Positions 1-12,890 of a stretch of 64,000 nucleotides of DNA are shown one piece after another. The DNA comes from Salvator merianae. Taxonomy: Eukaryota > Chordata > Lepidosauria > Squamata > Teiidae. The stretch covers positions 101,879,174 through 101,943,173 of the forward strand of contig QVOM02000112.1 in the NCBI GenBank assembly GCA_003586115.2, given 5' to 3'. Position 1 is the stretch's first letter; each line of letters begins with the position of its first letter. Made by a program: the position numbers and the translations under genes. Below the pieces are notes generated by a model. The model saw only the letters and a list, made by a program, of their open reading frames with translations. It had not been told where the DNA came from and did not search any database.

Positions 1-2830
1 CCCTGCTGCTGGACAAGCCAAGTTATATCCTTTCCTCCTTTCCCTTTGTCTCTGCTGCATGACAGGCACAGGTTAGGTATGCCAAGGTACAGAGAGATCA
101 TACACTTTGGGGTCTTTGGAGATTTAGTCAAGTTAAAATCTAAGAATCCATGCATAGGAGATAATGTCTGAGGAGGCATGACCCCTAAGTGAATCAGGCC
201 CATAGCTTGGGGGGAGGCAGAGGGGGCAGCCCCCCAATCCCCCCAAAAAAGCTTGTTCTGTGTGTTTTTTTCTATTATACTAATGTAGAATCGTTACAGA
301 AAAAATGTGACATATTACTCATTCACCCTCAAATTTTTGATGCCCTCCATATACATGGAGCTGGCTACAGGCCTGTTGTGAATGAATACAAGAGTCTTTT
401 GGGAGTCTGTTTCCTTTGCTTTGGTTTAAAGGTTGGGAGTGAAGCAGAACAACTGGATTTTATCCTGATTTTTATCCTGGTAGGAACAACGAGCCTTAAA
501 CCTTCTCCTAAACCCTTTTCCCAAAACACCTACACACAGACACTTAGGCTGTGCTATCTGTGGAGTTTCTACATTTCTGGCTGCTTTCTCCATTTTAGAA
601 GTCTTCAGAACAGGTAAATATGAGTCTCTGGGAATTGTACAGAAGAGTAGAGTGGTTCTGTAGGAAACCCCAACCAATTAGACTTGATTAAGGGATGTCC
701 AGGTTACATTGTCTAAGATTGAAAAAGAAAGGGTTCTCTTCCAACAGTGATTACTGCATCCTATTCTCTCTACTGTGGCTTCTTCTAAGCTTCTTTCCCC
801 ACTAAGTTTTCAACTTAGAAAACTTAAGTAGATTGTTAAAACTCCTTGCTATTTCTTATACCATTTCAAGTTGTCTTAGATCACTTCTGAATCTAATTTT
901 ACTTTTAATAAAATTAAGACCTGTTTGGTTGTCCTTTTCTCTAAAAATCAACTACCAGTTGCTTATCTGTAGGAACCAAGTCTGGTGTCTTAAAAAATCC
1001 TAAAGCCTCTGCGTATGTGCAGAATGCCAACCATGCAACTAAAATGTCTTCAAAGAGAGAAATGAACACATTCTGCATTTGTTGGTGACTTTTTCTCCTA
1101 CAAGAATAGAAGTACAATTCACTAATATATAAGCCTTTTCTCTTCCTGAGCTTTCTATAAGGCTAAACAAAAGGAGGCAGCTGCTATCACCAAAGGGAAG
1201 ATCTAATTATATTTCACTATTTGTGCAAGTACCAGGCTCTATAATAGAAAACTCCTGATTAGACATGTAGTCAGTTCTGCATATTGTAACTTCATCAGAT
1301 TTTATTGCGATGAAAGACCAGCAATAAAATAAAATTAAAAAATGGAAATCCAATGTGTTATAAAATTATAAAAAAAATTAAATAAACCTCATTTTATTGA
1401 TTAAAGGGGGATTAGGATTGTACCGTAAATCGTTAACAATCCAAAGAGCATATTTTATAATTATTATCTTATTTAAAACCTATTAAAATTGCCTGTTTTT
1501 GTACAGATTGTAGAAATCAAAATCACGTGTAGGAATCCCAAACTAGCCAAATTCCAGACTACCTAAATCCTGTGATGTGGGCCCAAATTCAGGATGTCAG
1601 CCTGCTTCCTGGCAGACTGGATCTGAATACAGAACCATTAGCTCATGAAACTGATGTTCTAGGAATATCCTTTTTTTCTTGTTTATCCCGACATTCAATT
1701 CCAGGCATGCGGTACAGTTAAAATAGATGGTCCTAGAGCACTTCTTTCAGGAACATGTGGCTTCTAGTCTCTCTTAAGCCACGTATTTATTTATTTGTTC
1801 CCCAATACTCATCTGATTTCTGAATTTCAAACATCAGAGAGTATGAAATCTTTTTTTTTATTTATGATGCCATCCTGAAATGAGGAGCTGCTGATTAGCC
1901 AAAACAGTCAAGAAAGTATAATGTATAAATGTATTGAAGAACTTAAAAGCAAAAAAACCTGAAAACCTGTCTTGTAACACTGTCACTTTGCATCACAGCA
2001 CTTGGAAATCTTATATTCATGTACAGCTTCAACGTAGCTTCTGTACATGTTTTCTCATAGATTTCAAATCATCTGTTAACTGACATTTATCAATTATTAA
2101 TGGTGCCCTCTTATGGAAGGTGTTACCGGAAACCTTGATAACTGTTAGAAAAAGAATTAATGCATTTAAAAATAACTCCAGATCTTCCGCACTCCTAGTG
2201 TCCCCTTAGCATACAAGCAAATCTTCTGATCTCTAGAATTCATGCTCTAAAATCTTTGTCTCTGACGAATACTCAGGTAACTCTAAAATGCCAGGACCTA
2301 CATACTGCTGGAAGGTATAAATGGATTTTCCAACAGTACTTAGGTTGGGTCAGTCCTCCACCAGGTATGAGAAAATGACTTTCCTAGTCTATGAAGACTC
2401 TCTTTCTGCCTATCACATACAAGGGTGGACGATCTTATTCCTCAGGTATGCACTCTGAAAAGGGCAAGGTGTTCCAGCCCATATTGAGAGGGGGGCACTG
2501 TTGCTGAAAATCAGAGATGCCTGTTACTAGCACAGAAGATGGATTCTTAGAAGGGGCTGAGTGGGTTGGCCTTTGACTTGTATTAGGGGCTGTAATAGTG
2601 TTGCAAGACAGAGAAGGAGGGAAGAAACTGTCTCTGGAGGGAAACATCACTGTAGTGACAGACAGAGGAAGGATATGCCTTTGGGAGGCAGAAGAGTCAG
2701 GTAGGGAGGAGTACTGGCTGTCGTAAAAGTTATCACTCCTTCTGGTCTGCCTTTCACCTAGCAGAGTTTAAGGATACCTATCAAACAGGTCACTACTCTG
2801 GTGCTGAGTTAAATAATTACCACTCAGCAG
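1..2830. other. Intergenic DNA, nothing recognised
   Basis: AT-rich single-copy-looking sequence. I see no exon with a convincing frame and splice sites on either strand. The short open frames here are not conserved-looking and have no recognisable motif. Confidence 0.5.
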
Positions 2831-2839
2831 CCAATATAC

Positions 2840-3850
2840 CCTTTTAGGGCAAGGTACTGCAGAAGGTCCTGACCACTCCACTACAGGCATGCTTGAAGGA
2901 AGCTGATTATCTATACTTACTTTAATCTGGCTTCAGACTTGAACAACTGCACTGAAACCATCTCGGTCCCCCATGTGATTAGCATATCCAGAAGAAAGGG
3001 GGAGTGCAACAGGAGGAAGATTCCGTCTTTGCAGAAATGATATGGAGTTCAGAAATTGGAGGCACCACCCAGTACCAGAGAATGGTTATAGGATATTGTT
3101 GCTCAACACGATGGGAACTCATTCGTGGAGTTCCTCAGGGACTGATCTCATCTCTCATGCTCTTTAACATCTTTATGAACCCACTGTGTTAGGTCATCAC
3201 AAAATTTGGGACGAGGTGCCATCAATATGCAAATAACACCCAGCTCTTGCTCTCTGTTGTAGTGTGATCTATGTGGGTTTGTCCTTGAAGAGTGCCTGGA
3301 AACTGAAGCAGTGTAAAATGCAGCAGTAAGATGGTTGACCAAATTTGCTGGCCAGATGCATATCATTCCTGTTTGAAAATAACTGTACTGGTTGCCAAAT
3401 TGCTACCAAGTGCAATTTAAGGTATTAACAAGACCTTAAACAGCTTGAGCTCAAATTACCTAAATGAACTCCAGCTCTCATAAAGACCTGCCCATTCCTT
3501 AAGATCTGCCAGTATAGTCCTCTTGGCTGTAATGCCACCCTCAGAAAAAGGAGTGGGACATATAAAAGAGTCTTCTCAGTTAAAGCTCCCAGACTGCGAA
3601 ATATCTTTCCCTCTGAGATGTGTCATCTATATGTACATTTAGACATTTGGCAAATACACAGGTCTTCACCCAAGCTTTCAGTTAAATTAAATGGTTTATC
3701 CTTCCTTCCTGGGCAGTCTAAATTTAATTTTATAAAAAAAATCTTTTCTAGCTTTGTTTTAACTTGTTGTATATTAATTCTTAAATGCTGCAGCCCGCCC
3801 TGAGACTTCATGGTACAGGGCAGAATATGTCAAACTAAATAAATAACAAA
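2840..3850 (+). mobile_element. L2-type LINE fragment (RT to 3' tail)
   Basis: Decayed LINE of the L2 clade. Around 3120-3235 a broken frame reads as the reverse-transcriptase stretch GVPQG-LFNIFMNPLC followed by HQYANNTQLL, the position of the catalytic YADD-type motif with its second aspartate lost. Further on, KALN-like and LRSA-like text is followed by a tail of the form GCCCGCCCTGAGAC...AAATAAATAA at about 3790-3845, typical of L2 3' ends in reptiles. Many stops and frameshifts are present, so it is dead. Confidence 0.8.
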
Positions 3851-5160
3851 GATTTGCTATTTGTTCTAGCTAGAATGATTTAAGCTCAGAAATGTACAGT
3901 ATATATGATACTTTGATACACACATTATGCATTTAAATGCCACAGATAAATAATATATAGAATCTAGCCTACCTTAGAGAAGAAATAATCAACAGATGCC
4001 TTATATAAATACTATGATTTTCACTGCAGCAACTAGAAAAGGTGACCTGATCTTCTGTGAAGGAGTAAGATTCCTATTTACACACGGAAAGAAGTTTTGC
4101 TTGCCTTGCTAACCAATAATTTTAAGCAGCAAACAGTATTATTCTTGTATTAATCCAATATAATTGTTCCCCTTTTTTTCTTTAGGGTTTTCTGTATCTT
4201 TGTGAAGAAAAATGCATCAGTATGTACATGTAGTCACCAGGAGTAAAGCCTGGCTTCAGGGCATCTTTAGCTTTACTTCAGAACAATACAAGGGTACTAT
4301 TTCATGTATGTAAATCACATGTTACCAGATACACTAGAGGAAAATCAAATGTAAAACTGTAGGAAAATACTCCCCCTTTCCTAAACAGGAATTATACAGC
4401 CACCACACAGATGCACTGACTATGATTCTGTGATCATGTAATAAATGAAGACTATAAATGATGCATGCATGAAAATGAAAACTGAATTACATTGAACTTA
4501 ATGAAGACTATATCAGAACACAAAAAGTTATTTTATAGAAGCTCAGACCACCAGTCCACCTAATACATAAAAAAGGGAAATTAGTGGATTAGGAGAAATT
4601 GAACCTCAAAGTCAAAATCTGGCTACGTTTAGCATTCAGTACCCTCTAGTAAAATGAAATCTTTAAGACATCATTCCTTATACCATGCAGTCCCTGAAAA
4701 CATTCCATGATCTTTTCACATCTGAGATTCGTACACTATATGTAATCACACCACAGGTACTGCTGCTGTTGCTGAAATCTGTTTAAATCAATGGTTTAAA
4801 TGTTTCAACCATCACAGATGGCACTGGATTATTTACACTGATCCTGTTTGTAGAATATGTATTCACGATTCCTCTGCAAAGTGCCTCTCCCAAATGGAAA
4901 ACTGACACTATTGGCCCTGAAAAAAATAGGGTCCTTTCTGCACTGGGCCTTATGCTGGGATATATTCCAGAATAAGGGTCTGTCATCTGCATGCTAGGAT
5001 GTGGACAGCAGGTCATTAGAAAAAAATCTGAAATTCAGATGAAAATTACATTAAAAATACATGTTTAGCTGATTACGAACAATAATGATAAAATACAAAC
5101 AAATAGCCTAACAGATAATTGAGTGCATTATGGAAAAATAATAGGGCACACTTATTTCAA
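3851..5160. other. Intergenic DNA with a small palindromic repeat remnant
   Basis: No gene seen. Positions about 4900-4990 match the ends of the inverted-repeat element at 31881-31998: a CTGCACTGGGCCTTATG-like start and text of the form TATATTCCAGAATAAGG. It is probably a truncated or diverged copy of that MITE. Confidence 0.4.
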
Positions 5161-5164
5161 CCAA

Positions 5165-5194
5165 AAATAAATAAATAAATAAATAAATAAATAA
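5165..5194. repeat. (AAAT)n microsatellite
   Basis: About seven tandem AAAT/AATA units directly upstream of the CpG-rich block. Confidence 0.9.
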
Positions 5195-5399
5195 CGGAAG
5201 AAGGGGGATCATGCTTAAGGTTACCCTATGAAAAAGAAGACAGTGATCCTGCTTCCCTTAGCAGTTGCACGGAGGGAAGAGGAAATTTCAGCAGTTGTCG
5301 CCTGCATTACAAACTACACTCAGTCAGTGAAATTTCCTCCTCTGTGCAACTATTAAAGGCGCAGGTACCCTACCCTTTTTTTCATAATAACCCCACCCA

Positions 5400-6680
5400 T
5401 GCCCTAAAGTTTGGGAACTACGCTCCTCGCATACACAAACTGCGGCCCCGCTCCGCCCTTAAGCCGTCCGTCTTCCAGGAGCCACACAATCTTCTCCGCG
5501 TCCGCCGCCTGTGTCTGCTGTCCTCAAGTGTATAGCTTGAAGCGACTGACGCCTTCGCCCGCAGCACAGAAATGGGCAAGCCCAGCAAGCGGGCGGCCGG
5601 GCACTGGCACGCCACTCGCCCGCCGCCTCAGAAGCGGGACAGAAACCCTTCGCGTCCCTTCTCCGGGCGACCGCGCAGCCTAGCAGAGCAGACTTCAATT
5701 CCGAAGGAGGAAAGAGGCGGACGCAAAAATGCCAGAGGAAGCAGTCGCACTAGCAGCGTCGCGGCGGGACGGACGATCCCGACCGAGGATTACAACGGGG
5801 AGGCGACTTCTTCCCTCCGCCGCTTTCCCTTCGTCCATCCCACTAACAAACTTCAGGCAGCAGCGGAAAGCGGATCCCTTCCTTCGCATCCGCTTCCCCT
5901 CACGGCTGGGCTGCCTGGTAGAGAGCGCGCGCGCAGCGACGGCGCGAGCGGCTTCTCGGTCTCGACCTGCCCCAGCAGAGAAGGTGGCACTACTTACCCT
6001 TCCCCTTTCAGCGGCGCACCACAAAATCTCCCCCCCCCCCTTCAGTCCAGTTCCGTTTACTCACCCCGGGTGCAGAGAGAGAGGAGAAAAAAGCAGGCGG
6101 CGAAGGTGGCCGGCGCCGACGTGAGGCAGCAGCCGCCGCCACGCTGCTGCTCCTCCTCTTCCTCGCGCGGCATGTCGGCGCGCCGGCGGCCCTTCGCTGC
6201 CTTCGCAACTGCGAGGAAGGAAACGCCGCTGCCTGCCTGCGCGGAGGAGCCGAGTCGGAGCGGCCTCAAAATGATATCGCCGCCCAGCCGAAGCGGTTGG
6301 GCGCCGAACGAAGAGCCTGTGCGAGCAGAAGAGAGTGGGAAGCTCAGCAGAGCCATCTAGCGGGCGAAAGGCCCCTCCGCCGCCTCTGCCCAGAGGGGCA
6401 CAACCCCCGCCCCCGCTCCGGAGTCGCCACTTTGACGGCAACCACCACAGGCTCCCCCTTCGCTGTCCCTCCCTCCCCCGCCTGAGGCCCCACAACAACC
6501 TTTGGTTCGCAACCCGTAGAGCGCCAAATAGCCCCCCGAACTTAAAGAAGTACTCGCGGCGGAGACGCTTAGCCGGTCGCATTCGTCTTCTCGAACCTGC
6601 CAGCGCAAGAAGAGGGATCGGCTCGCCGCGGTTGGCATATGCAGAGAAGGACTGTCTGTGAACGCAGCGTGACAGTGAAA
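5400..6680. promoter_or_regulatory. CpG-rich block, probable promoter
   Basis: Strong local rise in G+C and CpG density compared with AT-rich flanks on both sides, as at a vertebrate CpG-island promoter. The long open frames on both strands here, including one of 262 codons on the + strand, are expected from stop-poor GC-rich sequence. They show no conserved domain and are low-complexity Arg/Pro/Ser/Ala. The block lies about 24 kb upstream of HSPH1. In mammals the next gene in that direction is B3GLCT, transcribed away from HSPH1, so a - strand promoter here fits synteny. That is inference. Confidence 0.6.
6065..6173 (-). CDS. Possible first coding exon, B3GLCT candidate
   Basis: On the - strand an ATG at 6173 opens 36 codons plus one base and ends at a strong donor, CCCGGG followed by GTGAGTAA. 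The frame is MPREEEEEQQR, then a Gly/Cys segment, then a hydrophobic run ending FFLLSLCTRG. It could be the signal peptide of a secretory-pathway protein. B3GLCT (beta-1,3-glucosyltransferase of the ER, acting on thrombospondin repeats) is expected here in this orientation and starts with a signal peptide. The residues do not match it closely, and the acidic N-terminus is odd for a signal peptide. No second exon was found. It could equally be a chance frame in a CpG island. Confidence 0.25.
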
Positions 6681-6689
6681 GAGAATTAA

Positions 6690-7560
6690 GTGGAACTCTA
6701 ACGTTTCAGATTTAGTAAAACAAACAAAACCGCAGAGTCCCCGATGTTCTTTTTTTTTTCCAGCGCACAAAACAAGAAAGCATGCTCCGGACTTCTTTTA
6801 CCTTTCAGAGCACAATCTGTATTCAGTGAGCCTTAAGCTAACCTCAAGAATATAAAAATATCTTGCTATTTAAATCAGATGATGGTCTAAGATGGAGCTG
6901 TAGGCTAGACAGCTGGACCAGAATTTAGAGGCCCTGCCATCCCTTCCTACTTTGGCCTCCCAGTTGGAGCGCCCAACAATCTTCTTGCTAACTACTTGCT
7001 AAGCCTCCACCATACCATGCTCTTCATCGCCTAACATTTCTTCCCTCAGGATTTTTTGTAAACCAACAGGAAGAGAACTTTCTAAAGCAGACCCTTCCTA
7101 GTTCCACAACTTCTGCATATGGCTAGGGGGGAGAAGGGCATTCATGCCAGACGACTACTTTCTGTAAGGAGTTTTTTAAAAAAAATAATGAGACAGATAC
7201 ATGGCTGTTGGTTTGATTTAGAAAGGTTATTTTTGGACTGAGGCTGTGCAAGAACAGCACGGGTCGCACTTGCTAGTATTCATAAATTCTGTCGTGTCTC
7301 TAGAAACTTCAAGGGTCCTTAATTGTGGCAAGTTGTTTCACCAGCTATGGTAATGCTTACTCAGGGATAAGCCTGTCAGAGTAGTTTACGCATTCATGTC
7401 CTTCCAGTTAAATTACTGGGCTTGTTCCCGAAGATGATGTGGGATCTGCCATTGCTGCACAAAGCAGCAATGTTTCTGTTGTCAGGAATTATACCCAAAG
7501 GCAATGCCTGCTATCAATACTTTTCTGGTCAGTTTTGAGCTATCATTAATGGCACATATA
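6690..7560. other. Intergenic DNA, nothing recognised
   Basis: No exon, repeat family or regulatory motif that I can name. Confidence 0.4.
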
Positions 7561-7569
7561 TTCCTAAAG

Positions 7570-8640
7570 TGCCTCTCCAAACAGAGCCTTCCCCAGCAGA
7601 TCTTAGGGCACAGACAGACCTATATGGAAGGAGGCATTCCTTTAGATATTTGGGGCCCAAGCCATTTAGGGCCTTGAATTGGGCTCAGTAGCAAATAGGC
7701 TGCCAGTGTAGCTCTTTTAAGACTGGTGTGACATGCATCCAACCAGCAGTGCCAGTTAGCAATCTTACTGGTGCATTCTGTACCCGCTTCTGAACTGAAT
7801 TCAAGGGCATCCCCATGAAAAACATGTTACAATAGTCCAGTCTGGAAGTTACCAGAGAATGGATTACTGTGGCCAGGCTGTCTGTTCAAAAAGGGCTGTA
7901 GTTAGTGAACCAGCCATAGCTGCAAGTACATGCTCCTGATCACCATCTCCACCTGAGCTTCAACTGATGTCAGGAAGTCCAAAAACACCCACAGATTATG
8001 CACCTGTTCCTTCCAGGGTAAAACAACCCCATCAAGAACAAAGTACCTGCTTTCTTCATGAACACTAGATCCTGTAACACACAGGACTTCTTTTTTGTCT
8101 GGATTCAGCTTCAATTTTTTTGTTCCCATCCAGCCTATGACTGCCTCCAAGCACCTGTTAAGCATTTTGGCTGCCTCTCCTGATTCAGATAGCATAGAGA
8201 GAGAGAGCTCAGTGTCATCTGCATATCAAGCAATGGCACCTTATCCCAATGGCTTCATATAGTTGTTAAAGAGCATGGAAGATAAGATCGATCCCTGACG
8301 AGCCCCTACAAGTGAGTTCCCACGCATCAAGGAAGAATCTCCCACAACCGTTCTCTGGTATTAGTCCTGGAGATAGAACTGGAACCATTACAATCCAATG
8401 CCTCCAGCTTCCAAACTCTGTAGCCTTTCCAGAGGGATACCATGGTCAATGGTACCAAATGTTGCTGAGAGATCCAGGAGGACCAACTGGGTGACACTTG
8501 CACTGTCTTTCTCCCAGAGAAGGTCATCAACCAGGGTGACAAGGTGGTTTCAGTGGCATAACCGGGCCTGAAGCCAGATTGAAATGAGTTTAGGTTACCA
8601 CTAGCTCCGTTCAACGATAGACCACCATTGTCAGTACAAT
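7570..8640 (-). mobile_element. L2-type LINE fragment, RT C-terminal half
   Basis: On the - strand, broken frames run in LINE order. NSFQSGFRPGYATETTL (about 8590) is the RT fingers motif. The segment WMGTKKLKLNPDKKEVLCV (about 8100) is the LKLNPDKTEV block, followed by LDGVVLPWKEQVHNLWVFLD. A further broken stretch reads DYCNMFFMGMP, VQNAPVRLLTGT and HVTPVLKELHWQPI. This is the thumb and post-RT region of L2. Frameshifts show it is inactive. The sequence continues conceptually into KALNGLGPKYL, which is seen in a separate + strand fragment at 10154. Confidence 0.88.
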
Positions 8641-9606
8641 CTTGTATGTGAGCCCTAGCAAACCATTATTCACTATTTGAGGAAAGAACAGAGAAGGAGA
8701 ATAGCGTGTACCCCACCTTGGGCTCACTGGAAGAAAGGAAGAATAAAAATGATAATGACAATAATAAAATAGCTGGGATTAGGTAATCTAGATTCATATC
8801 CATCTGTTTTAATTCTCAGATTATCACTATCACAATTCACAAGGACATACCACTGAGCAAGCTGAGCTTTTTATCAGGAGCCCAGAAAAGAAAGAAGAGC
8901 CTTTAGGGCATGTTTGGCCGGGCATTCAGGTTTCTGTTTATTTATTATTACTCTCTGTGCATCCTTTCTGCATGGTATATAGAAACCATCTTACTTTGTT
9001 TGCCAGGGATGCATTCCACCCCTGTGCAGCCAACAATACACCTGAAATAAACACATAACAATAATTGTTTAATTTGCTTATCTAAAACATTTTTGAAAAA
9101 TCATTCCAAGTTTCATGATATTTAACTTTGTGAGACAGTTTTTCAAATGACATTTAAAGATGCATTCAGAACCAGAGGAAATGACTGATCCACATCAACA
9201 GTGCAATTCAACTTACACAGGTGTAATTCCAACGTAAAACTGGAATCTTCTCTTTCCTGGTGGTGAACACCATTAGGCACTATGGGTCCTCCTCCTTATT
9301 GTATTCTTTGTATCCAAATCCTGTTGGCCAGAAGTAGGGGAAGCAACTCTCCCACCAAATAGGGAGAAACAACAGATTAGGCGACAGTCAAGGCTCCATG
9401 GGGATTAGAATAACATCGCAATTATTAACACAGTAGAGCCATACTACATAAGGAATGATGTGACAATGTTGTAAACACACAAGGTTTAAATGTACTCTTG
9501 AAGCATCTCTGTGACTGCTATGAGCCAGGGAAGGGGGACTTTCCTTTCTCCAATCTCACTATGAGGATTTTTATTTATATCAGACTCATTAGCAGTTTAT
9601 ACAGTT
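8641..9606. other. Intergenic DNA, nothing recognised
   Basis: Begins with an AATAAT/ATAAT-rich stretch near 8740-8770. No exon or named repeat was identified in the remainder. Confidence 0.4.
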
Positions 9607-10069
9607 GGGCCGCAATCACATCCTAACCAGATAGTCCATTTCAGGGACGGACAGGGAAGTCAGGCTGTTTACAGCCTGGAATACCTGGTCACACCTACCA
9701 TGCCGCTGCCCCCCCCCAAGCCTTCATGGATCCCCTTCACCTGGTAGAAGGTAAGCTTTAGGGGAGGCTCCCTGCCGCCACACTAAAACATACCTTTTAC
9801 CAGGCAAGAGGATCCATGAAGGCTCAGCATGGCATCATAGATGGGGTCCTCCCTGCTCTGGTGTGGCTCAGGCTTCTTTCCCTGCAGCCTTGAGCCTGGG
9901 TCTGTTTCTTGCAGCAGAGGTGGATTCAGTGCTGGAATAATCCACATAGCAGATAGTCCCAAACAGGGCAAGAAAGTCCATAGAAAAAATGGAAGCAGAC
10001 TTTCATGTCTGACCCTTCCAGACACAGGACAGCCTCCATTCGAATAAAAAGTAAGGTGTGACCGCAGCC
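9607..10069. mobile_element. MITE-like DNA element, GGGCCGCAATCACA ends
   Basis: About 463 bp bounded by imperfect terminal inverted repeats: GGGCCGCAATCACAT at the left, and at the right a sequence whose reverse complement is GGCTGCGGTCACACC. An internal dyad surrounds two copies of a GGATCC-containing block (CTTCATGGATCC at 9722 and GGATCCATGAAGG at 9810). There is no coding capacity. Related segments occur at 15330-15463, 21680-22079 and probably 44228. The superfamily is not certain; the ends resemble hAT-type MITEs. Confidence 0.6.
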
Positions 10070-10129
10070 TTGGAGGAGACCTTTGAGACTATCCAGTTGA
10101 AACCCCTGCTCAGTGCAGAAATCTGCTAA

Positions 10130-10555
10130 ATTCGCTACTGAGCAAAATTCAAGGTGTTAACCTTAATCTATAAAGCCCTAAATGGCTTGGGCCCTAAATA
10201 CCTAAAGGAACATCTTCTCCCATATCAACTTGCCTGTGCCTTAAGATCTGCAGATGAGGTCCTCTTGGTTGTACCAGCACCTTCAGTAGGTAGAGGGATG
10301 GACACCCGGAATAGGGCCTTTTCAGTGGTGGCCCACAGATTATGGAACAGTCTTCCCCCTAAGGTGTGCCAGGCATCTTCACTTTACATCTTTAGGAGAG
10401 CAGTAAAAACACACCTATTTAACGTTGTCTTTGGAAACAGTTTTCCTCCCCACTTTCAGGCACTGTTAACTGTTTTAGTATGTGTATTTTGTTTTTTATT
10501 GCTGTAACCCGCCCTGAGACCTTTGGGTATAGGGCAGGATAAAAATGTAAATAAA
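10130..10555 (+). mobile_element. L2-type LINE 3' fragment
   Basis: An open frame at 10154-10507 encodes the C-terminal end of an L2 ORF2 protein. It reads LIYKALNGLGPKYLKEHL, then an LRSADEVLLVVP block, then RAFSVVAHRLWNSLPP and FRRAVKTHLF. It is followed by the L2 tail GTAACCCGCCCTGAGACC...AGGGCAGGATAAAAATGTAAATAAA. This copy is less decayed than the fragment at 7570-8640. Confidence 0.92.
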
Positions 10556-12750
10556 CAAACAGTAATACAACAAAATCTGCAGGTGGATGGGAAAATGAAG
10601 AGAATTTGGACTCCAAACGTCTCACCCCTTTCCTCACATACCTCGTTTCCTGACACAGGAGTCATCTTTTTTTTTTAGGGCTTATACCAAAAGTAAATCA
10701 AGTGAATGTTACACTGATTATTTACTAATATAAATGATTTAACTGATATCAGTTGCCTGATCTGGGAGAAGGGGAGAAGCTTTTTATCCAAATCTGACTT
10801 GGCTGATGGCTCTTGGGTTTTAAAGTGCTTTCTAAAGTACTAGACAGAGACACATTCAAGAACAGAAGATATACTTATAATCAAATACCTCATATGTTTC
10901 TCAAACGTGCCAAATCATCTACGAAAATATAGTGAATTTAAGGTATAGTTAGGTGGGTGATAGTGAACTTCTTAGGCTGCCCAATTTTGTGGTAATACCT
11001 GTGGAACAAGTTCTAAGGGAAAGAAATCCTGATTTAAAATACTATTACAGTCCAAGCAAAATTAAAGGGAAAACAGCGACACAACTTATGCTATAGAACT
11101 GCCATTTAAAATTAGATATTGCAGAAAGATTAATTGAACTATAGCAGGCAGATAACATTGCCCTTTGAAGCAACATTAATAACAAAAGGATTATCCAGTT
11201 TGGTCAAAATTGTTATGCACACTTATTTTGAAATACATCCCACTCCACTGTCTACTACTTTTGAGCAGACATATATGATTGTGTTATAAAGTTTATGAGG
11301 GTTCTTTAAAACCATGTATCTTTTAATACATGAGGCAGAAGAATTGTTATCATGACCAACAAGAACAAAAGCCTTTGAAAATTGTGTTTTGCTTAACCAA
11401 CTTTTTAGACCACACCAAGCACAGATGCTTAATTCTTTTCTTTTGCGCCATTCTCTTTCCTCTTTGCAGAAAACAGACTGCCAATAACTGTCAAGCAGCA
11501 GCTCATAAGCAGAAAAAGTAGGCATTAAAATATTAATGAAAACCCTGCACTAGTGTTGCAGTAAAAAGATTATTCAAAATTTACATGAGTAAATACTGCA
11601 TGAGTAGCTTTTAGAACACATTCTAACGATACACAAATTTCCGCTTGTGCCTTTATAGAAATTATTGTGACAGCAAAGAAACATTTCAGAAAGGAAACAC
11701 TGTTCAGATTCAGTCAGCAGACTCCGGATACTGGCTGAAACCCACAATTTTCCTGGGACCGTATTGGGAACGTAAGTGCGGCATTCCCAATACAATCCTG
11801 GGTTAGTGTGGTGATAATCCATAATATCGCTACTATGGGACACCCAACAATCATGCCAGGTTTCCCATTATAGTGATGGTTACTTGTCTGTCTGCCAACC
11901 CTTTTTGTCATTATTTCTCTTGGGGCTACCCGGAAGTTAACCAAACATGCAAAAACAGCAAAAGAAGGTTGTCAGGCACTTGTCTGGCTTCTGGGTTGCT
12001 ACAAACGGAATTATAACTAAATGAGCCATGTTTGGCAGGGGCAGCAAGAGGCAATCGTGGGATCTTCTTCAGATCTTGTGCTTGCCTCTTGCCATCTGAA
12101 GGTACTCTAACTTAGAAATAACCATTATCTGGATTGGGTTGTTTAAGCCCCACTGATTTCAGAGAACATGCTTTAATTGATCAACCAAAAGCAATGAGCA
12201 CCAAAAGTGTGTGATTTTGGTTAGATGGTGTCCGCAGTCTCGGGGCTACAAACAAACATTTGATCTAGAAGAAGGAACTCAAACTTGTCCTGTTAACATC
12301 CTTTGCAGTTCCATCTACCTCTGAATCCTTTTGAACTTCCTCTGCTTGTTTTCTCTTGCACATGGGTGGCTAGCAGGCTTCTCTCCCACTTACCCTGTAA
12401 TGGCACACACAAACTAGAACCCAATGTTTTACCGTTGTTTTTCTTTTCTCCCTGCTGCAGCCCTGGCCACTCTGCTCTCCTGCTCATCCCCTATTAAGCT
12501 GATTCAGTGATCATGGGAACCATTCCATTCTTTTCCCAGACTTTCTAGGATGGCATGGCCATAATGGAAGCAACAGAGCGGCAGAAAGCAAAGGGACTCA
12601 GGGGTGTACTGACAAGCCTTTGTGGCCTTTAGCTACAATTTGCTGTGAAATGAATTTCATAACTGGGATGCCACAGCTGAAAACCCTAACTCTAGTAGCC
12701 CATTTTACATTTACGTTTCTGGAAGGTGAAGTTCCTTTGATGATGAACTT
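10556..12750. other. Intergenic DNA with one small hairpin
   Basis: No exon recognised. A perfect 10-bp inverted repeat (GTATTGGGAA at 11761-11770, reverse complement at 11784-11793) sits in a region that may be another palindromic DNA element, but no element ends could be set. Confidence 0.35.
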
Positions 12751-12757
12751 AGGGTTT

Positions 12758-12890
12758 GCAAATCCGTACATAAGAGCATGAGAAATGTTGCACTGGCCAG
12801 AGCCTGTGGCCCATCCAATCCAGCAGTCTGCTGTCCAGTGGCCAATCAGCTGCACAGAGAAGCCCACCAGCAGAAACATATGGAAAGAGA
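12758..12890 (-). mobile_element. CR1-like LINE 3' fragment, antisense
   Basis: Reads, on the + strand, as an antisense copy of the 3' end shared with 37450-37765, 55410-55785, 60350-60985 and 62148-62330: text like CATAAGAGCATGAGAA, CTGGCCAGAGCC, CCATCCAATCCAGCAGTCTG and CAGTGGCCAATCAGC. It is diverged. Confidence 0.65.

Noticed and set aside
5572..6360. 262-codon open frame on the + strand
   Set aside because: Inside a CpG-rich block where stops are rare on all frames. The product is low-complexity Arg/Pro/Ser/Ala with no domain, and overlapping frames on the other strand are nearly as long.
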